Notes: a model not told the origin generated them from the letters alone. DNA of 64,000 nucleotides from an uncultured bacterium (GCA_949297765.1 CASFTV010000002.1:124001-188000), one strand, 5' to 3'; numbered from the stretch's first letter, positions 44,088-53,312 are shown. Program-made: numbers and translations.

Positions 44088-44885
44088 TCAGACGCCGCGT
44101 TCCAGGCGCGCCGCAAGGCGCTCGGGAAGATGCGCTTCCCGGATTTTCCTCTGTGTGGCCGCAATGTCATAGGGAAGACGATAGCGTGTCAGGAGCTTCT
44201 GCTCATTGTCGTATATGCAGAAGGAGGCCCGGGAATCGCGGTTGCGCGGCTGGCCGACGCTCCCGACGTTGATCAGATATTTGACACTCTGTTCCACAGG
44301 GAGCTGGATCATGTCGGCGGTTTTGACATCCGACCCGTCGTTGTCGGACGCCCAGAGCGGAATCTCCTCGATCGGGCGCGCCCCCATTGCGATCGGACGC
44401 TTGCTGAAGGCCAGTGGAACATGGGAATGGCCGCAGAAGCAGAGCTGGGTGAACTGATAGGAAAAATTATCGGCGGCGTTGTGGACGTCGAAGATATATC
44501 CCCATGCGTCCGGCCCGTCGAGGGTCGCATGGACGATGGTCATGTTGGCCCCTTTGATTGTCAGCCGCATCGGCAGTTCCGAGAGCCAGCGGAGGTCGTC
44601 GTCCGTCAGCTGAGCCCGTGTCCAGAGAACGGCGGCTTTCGCGTGCGGATTGAATCCTTCCATTTCGTTGTCGCCGTTGGAGGCGTATTCGTCGTGGTTT
44701 CCTTTGACGATCGTCAGGTTCGGAAGCTCCCGGACGATATCCAGGCACTCTTTCGGATTCGCATTGTATCCGACCACATCGCCCAGGCAGATATACTGTT
44801 CCACACCCTCATCCCGGCAGAGCTGGAGAACCACCTCCAATGCTTCCAGATTCCCGTGAATGTCACTGAAAATTGCATATTTCAT
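44088..44885 (-). CDS. Calcineurin-like metallophosphoesterase
   Basis: A 265-residue enzyme with the five metal motifs: FSDIHGNLEAL (residues 6-16), CLGDVVGYNANP, VKGNHDEYAS, IVHATLDGPD and FCGHSHVP. The family includes protein phosphatases and Ap4A-type hydrolases; the YfcE-like length and single domain point to a small-molecule or protein phosphatase. Start 44885 is 21 bases after the apt stop, so it is co-transcribed with apt and the GT9 gene. No membrane part. Substrate unknown. Confidence 0.88.
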   Translation of the reverse strand: MKYAIFSDIHGNLEALEVVLQLCRDEGVEQYICLGDVVGYNANPKECLDIVRELPNLTIVKGNHDEYASNGDNEMEGFNPHAKAAVLWTRAQLTDDDLRWLSELPMRLTIKGANMTIVHATLDGPDAWGYIFDVHNAADNFSYQFTQLCFCGHSHVPLAFSKRPIAMGARPIEEIPLWASDNDGSDVKTADMIQLPVEQSVKYLINVGSVGQPRNRDSRASFCIYDNEQKLLTRYRLPYDIAATQRKIREAHLPERLAARLERGV

Positions 44886-44906
44886 GAATCGCTCTCCGAC
44901 AGTTTT

Positions 44907-45443
44907 TCATGGATAGGTAAGCAGGCTGCGGACCGTCCCGCAGGAACGCAGATTCTCCCGCGGATGAAGGAAGCCCAGCTCGATAATGAAATCCGATGCG
45001 ATTACAACAGCTCCGAGCCGGTTTGCCAGCCGCGCGGCCGCGTTGACGGTTCCTCCGGTTGCGAGAAGATCGTCCATCAGAATGATTCTGCTTCCCGGCG
45101 CGAGAGCGTCCTTCTGCATTTCGATGGTTGCTTCCCCGTATTCCAGCTGGTATGTTTCGCGGATTGTTTCACGCGGAAGTTTTCCGGCTTTCCGGACCGG
45201 GACGAATCCGCACCCCAGGGCTTTGGCGAGCGCTCCTCCGAAAATGAATCCCCGGGATTCGATCCCGACAACGGCATCAGCGGAGTCCTGTTCATGAAAG
45301 CGGGCGAGAGTGTCGATGATGTCCCGGAAAAGTTCTCCGTCGGAGGAAACCGGCATGATGTCCCGGAAGATGATTCCCTTTTCGGGATAATCGGGAATGC
45401 TGACCACCCGTTCCGCTATGCGTTCGCTCAACTGCTTTGTCAT
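44907..45443 (-). CDS. apt: Adenine phosphoribosyltransferase
   Basis: A 178-residue purine salvage enzyme converting adenine and PRPP to AMP. It has the N-terminal IPDYPEKGIIFRDIMPV, DAVVGIESRGFIFGGALA, RKAGKLPRE, and the PRPP loop RIILMDDLLATGGTVNAAA. Length and motifs are those of standard Apt. ATG 45443 has GAAGGAAC upstream; the longer frame to 45584 runs into the RNase P RNA. The start is 43 bases from the 3' end of rnpB and no separate promoter is obvious, so it may be made by read-through from rnpB. Confidence 0.95.
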   Translation of the reverse strand: MTKQLSERIAERVVSIPDYPEKGIIFRDIMPVSSDGELFRDIIDTLARFHEQDSADAVVGIESRGFIFGGALAKALGCGFVPVRKAGKLPRETIRETYQLEYGEATIEMQKDALAPGSRIILMDDLLATGGTVNAAARLANRLGAVVIASDFIIELGFLHPRENLRSCGTVRSLLTYP

Positions 45444-45485
45444 TCGTTCCTTCTCCGCTCCGCTGTAAGAGGTTCGTAAAAAGTC

Positions 45486-45822
45486 AGGGATGCGGCATAA
45501 GCCGGATTCTGTTCCCTTGCGGGTGGCGATCATCTGTCTCTGCGGCCAGAACCCGGAATTCAAACGCCGCGGGCCGCGGCTCATTCCCTATTTGGCCTTG
45601 CTCCGGGAGGGGCTTGCACTGCCGGCTCAATTACTTGAAACCGCGGCGGGCTCTTACCCCGCCTTTTCACCCTTGCCGGATTGCTCCGGCGGTTTGTTTT
45701 CTGCTGCGCTTTCCTTCCCATGGAATCTGGTCCATGGCATCCTTATTTTATAAAGGACTCCTTGCCCTGTGGGGTCCGGACTTTCCTCTCCGTTTGCACG
45801 GAGCGACCGCCGCCGCATCCCT
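45486..45822 (-). ncRNA. rnpB: RNase P RNA (class A)
   Basis: On the minus strand the ends AGGGATGCGGC (5') and GCCGCATCCCT (3') form the P1 helix. The conserved core blocks appear in order: GAGAGGAAAGTCCGGAC near the 5' end, then a segment with GTAAGAGCCCGCCGCGG, GGAGCAAGGCCAAATAGGG, and near the 3' end GGAACAGAATCCGGCTTATG. The length of about 337 nt is normal for class A. It processes the 5' ends of tRNAs together with RnpA, which is not in the window. The exact ends are set by the P1 pairing only. A T5 run follows P1 on the minus strand. Confidence 0.95.
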
Positions 45823-45831
45823 AAACTCCGA

Positions 45832-45860
45832 AATATACACCCTTCTCTTCGGAAAGTCCA
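45832..45860 (-). promoter_or_regulatory. Promoter of rnpB
   Basis: Minus-strand TGGACT (45855-45860) and TATATT (45832-45837), 17 apart, ending 9 bases before the P1 5' end. Confidence 0.6.
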
Positions 45861-45935
45861 GCTCCGGAAGAAAAAAATGATGATCTTCTTTCTTCTCCCG
45901 GCCGTCCGGGCTTTGCCGGTTTCCGGGACGGATTC

Positions 45936-47501
45936 TCAGCGGTGTTTTTCGAGCATTTTTTCCGCAAGACGGATTCCGTCGACTGCGGCGGAAACGATCC
46001 CTCCCGCCATCCCGCCGCCTTCTCCGCCGAGATACAGATTGCGCAGGGAACTCTCCAGCGTTTCCGGATTCCGATGAAAGCGGACCGGACTCGACACTCT
46101 TGTCTCAAGCCCGATCAGAACGCCTTCCCGGACAAAGCCCGGCGCAAGACGGTCGAACCGGCGCAGCGCGCCTGTCAGCGCCGACAGAACCGGCTCCGGA
46201 AGAAGACGGTCCAGACGCGACGGACACACTCCGAAGCGATAGCTTGTCTTCTCCGGCGTCTTTCCGCCTCTCCGCGCAAGAAAATCCTGTGCTTTCTGTG
46301 CCGGCGCACTGTAATTCTCTCCACCTCTCCGGAACACCTCTTCTTCCAGTTTCCTCAGGAATCCGAATGCCTCCGCAGGGGAGGGGAAGATCCCGGGGCC
46401 GAGCGTCGAAACAATCGCCGAATTTGCAAATTCTCCCGCGCGGGCGGATTCGCTCATCCCGTTGGTCGCCAGCGTTCCTGTTTCGCAGGTCGCCGGGAGG
46501 ATCTCGCCGCCGGGACACATGCAGAAGGTGGTCGCCCCCTGCACCGTTCCGTTTCCGTTTGTTGAAAACAGATATTCCGCCGCTCCCAGCGGCGGCGCGG
46601 GAATCTCCGATCCGTACCGGTCCCGGTTGATGAAGCTCTGCGGGTGTTCGATCCGGCAGCCGATCTGGAAGCCTTTCATCGAAAACTCCAGATGCTCCGT
46701 CAGATGTCCGATCAGCTCCCGGGCGCTGTGGCCGCAGGCGATCAGGGCGGCGGGCGCTTCGATCCGTTCTCCGCCGGCAAGACGCAGTGCCCGGAAGGAG
46801 TCCGTCCCTTCGATTCCTGTCACTTTGGAGTTCCAGAGAAAGGTCCCCCCGAGGGCGATGATCCGTTTCCGGATCGCCGCGATTACGCCCGGCAGACGGT
46901 CGGAACCGATGTGCGGATGTGCATAATAAAGAATTTCCGGAGGCGCTCCCGCCCGGACAAATTCGCGCAGGACACAGGCTCCGCGCGGATCGCGGATCCG
47001 GGTGTAGAGTTTGCCGTCGGACCAGCTTCCGGCCCCGCCTTCGCCGTACAGAAGATTGCTTTCGGGATTCAGACGGCGGGTTGCGAAAAAGGAGTCGATG
47101 TCCTTTTTGCGCTGTTCGACGCTGCATCCCCGTTCGATCACGACCGGTTCCGCTCCCGCCTCCGCGAGCACAAGGGCGGCAAAAAGTCCGGCGGGTCCCG
47201 ATCCGACCACCAGCGGATGATGCAGTCCCGCGCGGTTCCCGGGAATCCGGAAGGCGGCGGGTTCCTCCGGCGGAGCTTCCATCCGCGCCGGAACGACTCC
47301 CTCCCGGATTTCCGCTACAATCTGGTACAGCAGTTTTATGTGCGGTTTCTTCCGTGCGTCGAGACTGCGTTTGACAATCCGGCAGGAGAGAAGATTCTCT
47401 TCGGAAATTCCGAGGGCTTTTGCGATCCGCGGCGCAAGAACCTGGTCGGCGTTTGCGGGGAGGGTGTGCGCATCAAGTTCAAGATGGAGTCCGGCTTTCA
47501 T
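45936..47501 (-). CDS. FAD-dependent oxidoreductase (COG2509-type)
   Basis: A 521-residue flavoprotein. The first 95 residues form a small alpha-beta domain (KRSLDARKKPHIKLLYQIVAEI). The FAD-binding motif VVGSGPAGLFAALVLAEAGAEPVVIERG follows. Further marks are ESNLLYGEGGAGSWSDGKLYTRI (a family signature), AALIACGHSARELIGHL and the late LYLGGEGGGMAGGIVSAAVDGIRLAE. These proteins are widespread and often called uncharacterised FAD-dependent dehydrogenases; the substrate is unknown. It is the last gene of the pheS-pheT-der operon, beginning three bases after the release-factor-like stop. A GC-rich hairpin-like region follows, but no clear T-tailed terminator. Confidence 0.88.
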   Translation of the reverse strand: MKAGLHLELDAHTLPANADQVLAPRIAKALGISEENLLSCRIVKRSLDARKKPHIKLLYQIVAEIREGVVPARMEAPPEEPAAFRIPGNRAGLHHPLVVGSGPAGLFAALVLAEAGAEPVVIERGCSVEQRKKDIDSFFATRRLNPESNLLYGEGGAGSWSDGKLYTRIRDPRGACVLREFVRAGAPPEILYYAHPHIGSDRLPGVIAAIRKRIIALGGTFLWNSKVTGIEGTDSFRALRLAGGERIEAPAALIACGHSARELIGHLTEHLEFSMKGFQIGCRIEHPQSFINRDRYGSEIPAPPLGAAEYLFSTNGNGTVQGATTFCMCPGGEILPATCETGTLATNGMSESARAGEFANSAIVSTLGPGIFPSPAEAFGFLRKLEEEVFRRGGENYSAPAQKAQDFLARRGGKTPEKTSYRFGVCPSRLDRLLPEPVLSALTGALRRFDRLAPGFVREGVLIGLETRVSSPVRFHRNPETLESSLRNLYLGGEGGGMAGGIVSAAVDGIRLAEKMLEKHR

Positions 47502-47504
47502 CTG

Positions 47505-47993
47505 TCACCTTTCGGGGGATCGGAGCGGAGGCAGATTGTTCCGGGTCCGCAGCGTGCGCGCCTCCGTCCAGAGCGCGGGATCGCGATACAGAAGTTTGAT
47601 CAGTTTCGTCGTGCTGATTCCGAGTGCCGCCGCACCGGATTTCGGATCGCATCCGTGGAAGAGGAACACATCGAGAAGTTTCGCTGCAAAGAGCGGATAT
47701 CCCGCATTGCGCATGGAGACGGGCGGTTCTCCGATCCGGAAATCCGGATCCGGGTCCGCCCGGAAAGTGAGCGCGATCTTCATCCGCAGAAGGCCGAGTG
47801 CAAGGCGGCGGTTTTCATGCTGGCTCCGGCTCTCGGCGGAGCTGACTGAAAGGCCGCTCGGCGCGTGGATCAGCCGGACCGCGGAGGAGGTCTTGTTGAC
47901 TTTCTGACCGCCGTTTCCGGAGGCTTTGTGAAAGTCGAGCCGGCAGTCCCGGAGAAGGAGGTCGTCGGGAGCGGAGAGCCACTCGTCACGCAT
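47505..47993 (-). CDS. Peptide chain release factor-like protein (GGQ domain only)
   Basis: A 162-residue protein carrying the RF catalytic motif in KASGNGGQKVNKTSSAVRLIH, near residues 24-44, followed by a helix with ESRSQHENRRLALGLL, as in class I release factors. It lacks the stop-codon recognition domains and also the Lys/Arg-rich tail of ArfB. Instead it ends with a helical segment (AALGISTTKLIKLLYRDP) that resembles a small helix-turn-helix. It probably hydrolyses peptidyl-tRNA in some ribosome-rescue setting, but this is inference. It is three bases downstream of der. Confidence 0.85.
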   Translation of the reverse strand: MRDEWLSAPDDLLLRDCRLDFHKASGNGGQKVNKTSSAVRLIHAPSGLSVSSAESRSQHENRRLALGLLRMKIALTFRADPDPDFRIGEPPVSMRNAGYPLFAAKLLDVFLFHGCDPKSGAAALGISTTKLIKLLYRDPALWTEARTLRTRNNLPPLRSPER

Positions 47994-47996
47994 GGT

Positions 47997-49460
47997 TCAG
48001 TCGCGCTCCCCGTCGTCGGGACGGTCAACCCGGTAGGGGCGGATGCGCTGTTTCCTGCCTTTTTTGCGCCGGTCGACTTTCGGAAAGACCAGTTCCCGCC
48101 GTTCCCGTTCCTTGAAGATCAGGCGGACCGGAAGTCCGGTGAGTTCAAACGCCTTGGTGATGTACTTTTCCAGATAGGTTTTGTAGTTGTCCGGGCAGAG
48201 TTTCGGATCGTTCACGAACAGCTGGAAGGTCGGCGGCGGATTCGCGGTCATGGTCCCGTAGTAGACTTTGAACGCCTTGACGCCGACGCGCTGCGGAGCG
48301 GTTTTGACAAATGCGTCCGCCACGACCCGGTTGACCATCGCGGTGGAGAGTTTGACCGCCATCCGCGCCCGGAGTTCCGCAATGACACGGTAAAGTTCCC
48401 GGAAGTTGTAACCGGTCTTTGCGCAGGTGAAGACGACCGGGGCAAAGGAAAGATGCGGGAGCGTATAGCGGATTTCGGCGAGAACTTCCTGCGCTTTGCG
48501 TCCCGTGCATTCATCCCATTTGTTGGAGACGATGATGACCGGTTTGCCGGAATCGACGATCATGCGGGCGATGGTTTTATCCTGCGAGGTCGCACCGGTC
48601 GGGCTGGATTCGATCACGAACAGGATGATGTCGCTGTTCCGAAGAGTCTCTTCCGCGCGCATGGTACTGTAACGTTCGACGGCGCCGTCGACTTTCGAAC
48701 GTTTGCGCAGTCCCGCCGTGTCGACCAGAAGGGCGGGAATCTGTTCCTCGGCGCTGTTGAGCGTGAATTCCACGTCGATGGAGTCGCGGGTGGTTCCGGC
48801 GACGTCGCTGACGATCACCCGCTCCTCCCCGAGCAGCTTGTTCACCAGCGAGGATTTGCCGACGTTCGGTCGTCCGAGCACCGCAATCTTCAGGCGCGGC
48901 TGTTCCTGCACATCGGTCGATCCCGTGAATTCCCGGAGAGCTTCGCTCATCAGCGCCGGAATGCCGCGGCGGTGGAGCGAGGAGACTTCGAAGGTCCGCT
49001 GGAACCCGAGGCGGTCGAACTCGTGAAGATGAGGGGTTGCCGCATCTCCGTCCACCTTGTTGATGACCAGAATAACGGGTTTCCCGGTCGAGCGGAGCCG
49101 TGCGGCCGCCTCTTCGTCAAGACCGGTCAGGCCGCAGGTGACGTCCACGACAAAAAAGATGACGTCGGCGTCTTCGATGGCCAGTTCCACCTGTTTTTCG
49201 ATGGAGCGGTCCCAGAAATCGACGCCCCGTTTTTCTCCTTTTCCCATGCCGAGTCCGCCGGTGTCGACCAGACGGAAGCGCCGGCCTTCGAAGACTCCGG
49301 TGGAGGAGACGCGGTCGCGCGTCACTCCGCTGTCGAAGTGGACGATTGCGTGGCGCCTCTTCAGAATGGAGTTGAATAGCGAGGATTTCCCCACGTTCGG
49401 ACGGCCGACAATCGCAATGGTCGGCAGACACACGGTGTTTTCCGGCTGTTGTTCCTTCAT
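47997..49460 (-). CDS. der: Ribosome-associated GTPase Der (EngA)
   Basis: A 487-residue protein with two tandem GTPase domains: G1 GRPNVGKSSLFN (about residue 17) and GRPNVGKSSLVN (about 200), G3 DTGGLG and DTAGLR, and G4 NKVD and NKWD. The C-terminal KH-like domain includes RVGVKAFKVYYGTMTANPPPTFQLFVN. It is needed for 50S maturation. A basic tail rich in Arg and Lys extends it beyond E. coli Der. Its ATG overlaps the stop of the TM2-like gene (49457-49460). Confidence 0.97.
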   Translation of the reverse strand: MKEQQPENTVCLPTIAIVGRPNVGKSSLFNSILKRRHAIVHFDSGVTRDRVSSTGVFEGRRFRLVDTGGLGMGKGEKRGVDFWDRSIEKQVELAIEDADVIFFVVDVTCGLTGLDEEAAARLRSTGKPVILVINKVDGDAATPHLHEFDRLGFQRTFEVSSLHRRGIPALMSEALREFTGSTDVQEQPRLKIAVLGRPNVGKSSLVNKLLGEERVIVSDVAGTTRDSIDVEFTLNSAEEQIPALLVDTAGLRKRSKVDGAVERYSTMRAEETLRNSDIILFVIESSPTGATSQDKTIARMIVDSGKPVIIVSNKWDECTGRKAQEVLAEIRYTLPHLSFAPVVFTCAKTGYNFRELYRVIAELRARMAVKLSTAMVNRVVADAFVKTAPQRVGVKAFKVYYGTMTANPPPTFQLFVNDPKLCPDNYKTYLEKYITKAFELTGLPVRLIFKERERRELVFPKVDRRKKGRKQRIRPYRVDRPDDGERD

Positions 49461-49780
49461 TCTCCGTCTTCCTTCTGTTGTTTCGTGTTCCGGAATCCGT
49501 CCGCGAGGCCGACGCCCCAGAGAAGGACTACGAGTCCGAAACAGACAAATACTTTTGTCAGCTCAATCTTGTATTCTGTTGGACTTTCGGCTCCGTCGAG
49601 CAGTTCCCGGATCATGGCAAACAGCGGAGAGAGCGCGTAATAGACTCCGAGAAAGAAAAAGACCAGGGCGGAGAGCAGAATCGCACCGCCCGCGATCCAG
49701 CGCCCGGAAACAATCTGTCCCAGACCCGGAAGAATCAGGTTCAGCGTGAAGACAAATCCTTTTCCCGGCGCGTCTTTCAT
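49457..49780 (-). CDS. Small TM2-like membrane protein
   Basis: A 107-residue protein starting MKDAPGKG, with GAGGAAATC upstream of ATG 49780. Two or three hydrophobic spans are seen: LNLILPGLGQIVSGRWIAGGA, LLSALVFFFLGVYYALSPLF and VFVCFGLVVLLWGVGL. The PGLGQIVSGR element is typical of TM2 and related domains. A longer in-frame reading reaches 49861 but would lie inside pheT. It stands between pheT (stop 49788) and der and is likely in the same operon. Function unknown. Confidence 0.78.
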   Translation of the reverse strand: MKDAPGKGFVFTLNLILPGLGQIVSGRWIAGGAILLSALVFFFLGVYYALSPLFAMIRELLDGAESPTEYKIELTKVFVCFGLVVLLWGVGLADGFRNTKQQKEDGE

Positions 49781-49787
49781 GATTTCC

Positions 49788-52193
49788 TCAGCGGAGTTCG
49801 ACGCCGAGTCCGTGCTCCAGTTTGGACCGGAGTTTCTCGTGCGCCTTGTTGACCTCTTCATCCGTGAGAGTGCGTTCTCCGCTCCGGAAGGTCAGCGAAT
49901 AGGCCATGCTCTTCCGTCCGTTCATGGAATCGTTCGTGAAGATGTCGAACAGCTGGATTCCTGTCAGATTGGGAACTTTTGCCCGTTTGATGAAGGCGAT
50001 CACGGTTTCATTTTCCATGTCGGCCGGCGCGAGGAACGCCACGTCGCGCGTGACCGGCGGGAACGGGGAGACCGGCTGATAGTAGACCGGTTTCCGCGAG
50101 GCAGTCAGAAGATTCGAAAGCTGGAAAATCGCCACATAGAGCGGCGTCTGAAGGCGCATCCCCTTCACAAGCGACGGATGGATCCTTCCGAACACGCCCG
50201 CTTTTTTCCCGTCCAGCACCAGTTCGGCGCATTCTCCCTTTGCAAAACGCCTGTCCTCGCTCTTCCGGATGGTGTAGTGCGGATTGCCGCGTTCCTCCAG
50301 GAAGGTCTCGATCAGGCCTTTGAGATCGTAGAAATCGTAGAGTTCGGCGCGTTCACCGGAGAACCGTTCCGGATGGCGCTGTCCTGTGAGCGCAAGGATG
50401 ACTTCGCCGCGCTCCTCCGGATATTTCTCCGGCGTTTTACAGAAGCAGGTCCCGATTTCGAACAGCGCAAGATTCGTGTTCTTGCGGGAGATGTTGCGTT
50501 TCACCGTTGCGAGCATTCCGCCGAGCAGGGATGGGCGCAGAACCGCAAGATCCAGACTGATCGGATTGACCGGGGCGACCAGATCCTCTTTCGTGAAATC
50601 CGAGTCGAGCAGAGCGGTCTTTTCGTCGATCATGCTGGTGCCGAGGCATTCGTAGAGTCCGGTGCTGACGAGCGCATTGCGGATCGCGGCGACCGGCGCA
50701 AAGGTATCGGCCGAGAAATCTGCGCATTTGACGGCACGGACCGCGGTATCCGGGATCTTGTCGAGTCCGTGAATCCGGGCGACCTCCTCTGCAAGATCCG
50801 CCTCTTCCAGAACATCCGCCCGGTAGGTCGGGGGGATGACCCGGCAGGATTCGTCGTTGAGCGGTTCGACCTCCATGCCCAGCTTCGAGAAGATGGTGGA
50901 AATCTCCAGATCGCCGACCTCCATTCCGAGAAGGCTCCGGATCCGTCCGTAGCGGCAGAGAATGTGCGGCTGCGGGACCGGCGGCTCCGCAACGGAAACC
51001 AGATCGGAGACCAGCTCTCCGCCCGCAAGTTCCAGAATCAGCGATGCGGCGCGTGCGCTCGCTTTCTCCACCATTCCGATGTCCGCTCCGCGTTCATAGC
51101 GGTGGGAGGCGTCGGAAGAAAGATTCAGTCTTGCGGAGGTCGTGCGGACGCTGGTCTTATTGAAGTATGCCGCTTCCAGAACCACTTCGGTGGTGGAATC
51201 CAGCACGCCGCTGTATTCGCCGCCCATGACGCCCGCGATGGCAATCGGTTTTTCCGCATCGGCAATGACCAGCATTTCCGGTTCCAGATCGTATTTCTTC
51301 CCGTCGAGAGCGGTGATGGATTCGCCTTTTGCCGCGCGGCGGACGACGATCCGTCCCTCTTTGAGCAGGGAGCGGTCGAACACATGCAGCGGGAGTCCGA
51401 GTTCCATCATCACATAGTTTGTGATGTCCACGATGTTGTTGATCGGACGGATTCCGATGGCCTCAAGGCGTTTCCGCATCCATTCCGGGCTTTCGGCGAC
51501 TTTGACGCCGCGGATGACGCGGGCCGTGTATTTCGGACAGAGATCCGGCGCTTCGACCCGGACCAGATCCGGAAAGGGTTCCGTCCCTTTGACCGGAGGA
51601 AGATCGGCAGCCGGGAATTTCAGTTCGCCGCCCTGGAGCGCATAGACGTCGCGCGCCACGCCCCAGTGACTGAGCCAGTCCGGACGGTTCTGCGTGAGTT
51701 CGAGGGAGTAGACCGTATCGCCTTTGAACATCTGCGCCACGGAGAGTCCGAGCGGAGTGTCGGGCGGAAGAATCATCAGTCCTTCATGATCGTTGCTGAG
51801 TCCGAGTTCGCGGGCGCTGCACATCATGCCGAACGATTCGACTCCGCGCAGTTTGCCTTTCCCGATGGTGAAATCCTTTCCTCCGTCGGGATCTTTGAAC
51901 GTTGTCCCGATGGTTGCGAGCGGGACGATTGCGCCGGCGTCGCAGTTCGGCGCTCCGCAGACGATCTGGAGCGGCTCGCCCGTGCCGGGATCCACCTTGC
52001 AGATCGACAGATGATCGGAGTTCGGATGCTTTTCGCGGGAGAGAATTTTCGCCGTCACCACCCCTTCCGGAACGGTTGCGGTAGAAACAATTTCCTCCAC
52101 TTCCAGTCCGGCGCGGGTCAGTGTCGCCGCAAGCTCCTCCGGCGTGGTGTTCAGCGTAATGTAATCGGAAAGCCAGTCAAGGGAAATTTGCAT
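49788..52193 (-). CDS. pheT: Phenylalanine-tRNA ligase beta subunit
   Basis: An 801-residue subunit with the full domain order: B1 (MQISLDWLSDYI), tRNA-binding OB-fold (ILSREKHPNSDHLSICKVD), B3/B4 editing domain (MMELGLPLHVFDRSLL), B5 (ILCRYGRIRSLLGMEVGD), catalytic-like B6/B7 (PVNPISLDLAVLRPSLLGGML) and the FDX-ACB anticodon-binding end (PVSPFPPVTRDVAFLAPADM). It forms the alpha2-beta2 enzyme with PheS, which is encoded just upstream. The length is usual. Ribosome site GGAA lies before ATG 52193, 24 bases after the pheS stop. Confidence 0.97.
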   Translation of the reverse strand: MQISLDWLSDYITLNTTPEELAATLTRAGLEVEEIVSTATVPEGVVTAKILSREKHPNSDHLSICKVDPGTGEPLQIVCGAPNCDAGAIVPLATIGTTFKDPDGGKDFTIGKGKLRGVESFGMMCSARELGLSNDHEGLMILPPDTPLGLSVAQMFKGDTVYSLELTQNRPDWLSHWGVARDVYALQGGELKFPAADLPPVKGTEPFPDLVRVEAPDLCPKYTARVIRGVKVAESPEWMRKRLEAIGIRPINNIVDITNYVMMELGLPLHVFDRSLLKEGRIVVRRAAKGESITALDGKKYDLEPEMLVIADAEKPIAIAGVMGGEYSGVLDSTTEVVLEAAYFNKTSVRTTSARLNLSSDASHRYERGADIGMVEKASARAASLILELAGGELVSDLVSVAEPPVPQPHILCRYGRIRSLLGMEVGDLEISTIFSKLGMEVEPLNDESCRVIPPTYRADVLEEADLAEEVARIHGLDKIPDTAVRAVKCADFSADTFAPVAAIRNALVSTGLYECLGTSMIDEKTALLDSDFTKEDLVAPVNPISLDLAVLRPSLLGGMLATVKRNISRKNTNLALFEIGTCFCKTPEKYPEERGEVILALTGQRHPERFSGERAELYDFYDLKGLIETFLEERGNPHYTIRKSEDRRFAKGECAELVLDGKKAGVFGRIHPSLVKGMRLQTPLYVAIFQLSNLLTASRKPVYYQPVSPFPPVTRDVAFLAPADMENETVIAFIKRAKVPNLTGIQLFDIFTNDSMNGRKSMAYSLTFRSGERTLTDEEVNKAHEKLRSKLEHGLGVELR

Positions 52194-52217
52194 TTGAAGA
52201 TTCCTTTCAGATGGAAA

Positions 52218-53237
52218 TTAGAACTGTTCCAGGAAGCGGACGTCGTTTTCGGAGAAAAGACGGAGATCCTCGATCCGGTGCTTGATCATCGTGAGACGCT
52301 CAATTCCCATGCCGAATGCGAATCCCTGGCACTGTTCCGGATCGTAGCCGACGTTCCGGAGCACGTTCGGGTTGACCATGCCCGCTCCGACGCATTCGAT
52401 CCAGCCGGAGTTCTTGCAGACCTTGCATCCTTTCCCTCCGCACATCACGCAGGTGAAGTCGCATTCCACGCTCGGTTCCGTGAACGGGAAAAAGCTCGGG
52501 CGCATCCGCACCCGGATGCCTTCGCCGAAAAACTCCGCGGCAAATGCCATCAGTGTGCTTTTGAGGTCGGCCAGCGAGACGTCGGTGTCGATGTAGAGTC
52601 CCTCGATCTGATGGAAGTAGACCCCGTGGGTCGCATCCGGCGTGTCGCGCCGGTAGCAGCGTCCGGGCGCCACAATCCGGACCGGCGGTTTCTGCGCCAG
52701 CATCGTCCGGATCTGGACCGGGGAGGTGTGCGACCGCATGATTCTCCCGTCCGCAAAGTAGAAGGTGTCCACCATGCTTCTCGACGGATGGTCGGCGGGT
52801 GCGTTGAGGGCGTCGAAGTTGTTGAAGACCGTTTCAATTTCCGGTCCGCTGGTCGCAATGAATCCCATCCGGCGGAAGATGTCGCAGCATTCGTCGAAGG
52901 TCTGGCAGACGGGATGTTTGCGTCCGGCGTGCCATTTGCGTCCCGGAAGCGTGACGTCGATCGTTTCGCCCGCACTTTCCGCGGCGGAATCGGCGATGCG
53001 GTTTTTCGTCTCTTCGATCTTTGCCAGGAGGGTCTGCTTGGCTTCGTTGAACGCTCTGCCTGCAACCGGCTTCTCCTCCGGCGGGATTTTTCCCATCAGC
53101 GGACCGAGTGCGGTGAATGCTCCGTTCCGGCCGATCGTTTTCGCCCGGATGGTTTCCACATCATTTTCTGTTTTGGCGGAAGCCAGCGCAGTCTCAGCTT
53201 CCCGGACAATGGATTGAATTTGATCCAGCAGTTCCAT
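52218..53237 (-). CDS. pheS: Phenylalanine-tRNA ligase alpha subunit
   Basis: A 339-residue catalytic subunit. An N-terminal coiled coil of about 80 residues is followed by class II motif 2 (SHTSPVQIRTML, GRCYRRDTPDATHGVYFHQIEGL) and motif 3 (GFAFGMGIERLTMIKHRI). The Cys-rich piece CVMCGGKGCKVCKNSGW is the usual loop. It charges tRNA-Phe with PheT. ATG 53237 has GAGG upstream. It lies 75 bases after a terminator hairpin that follows rplT, and no clear promoter is seen in that gap, so expression may depend on partial read-through. Confidence 0.97.
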   Translation of the reverse strand: MELLDQIQSIVREAETALASAKTENDVETIRAKTIGRNGAFTALGPLMGKIPPEEKPVAGRAFNEAKQTLLAKIEETKNRIADSAAESAGETIDVTLPGRKWHAGRKHPVCQTFDECCDIFRRMGFIATSGPEIETVFNNFDALNAPADHPSRSMVDTFYFADGRIMRSHTSPVQIRTMLAQKPPVRIVAPGRCYRRDTPDATHGVYFHQIEGLYIDTDVSLADLKSTLMAFAAEFFGEGIRVRMRPSFFPFTEPSVECDFTCVMCGGKGCKVCKNSGWIECVGAGMVNPNVLRNVGYDPEQCQGFAFGMGIERLTMIKHRIEDLRLFSENDVRFLEQF

Positions 53238-53312
53238 AAGAAAATCCTCAATTTTAATTCGGCTGATTTCAGAACCTCTTGCGGAAGCGGTTTTGAAAGC
53301 AGCCGGAAAAAC

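Noticed and set aside
44907-45584. Longer apt protein starting at 45584
   Set aside because: The extra N-terminus would overlap the RNase P RNA, and the standard Apt start at 45443 has a ribosome site.
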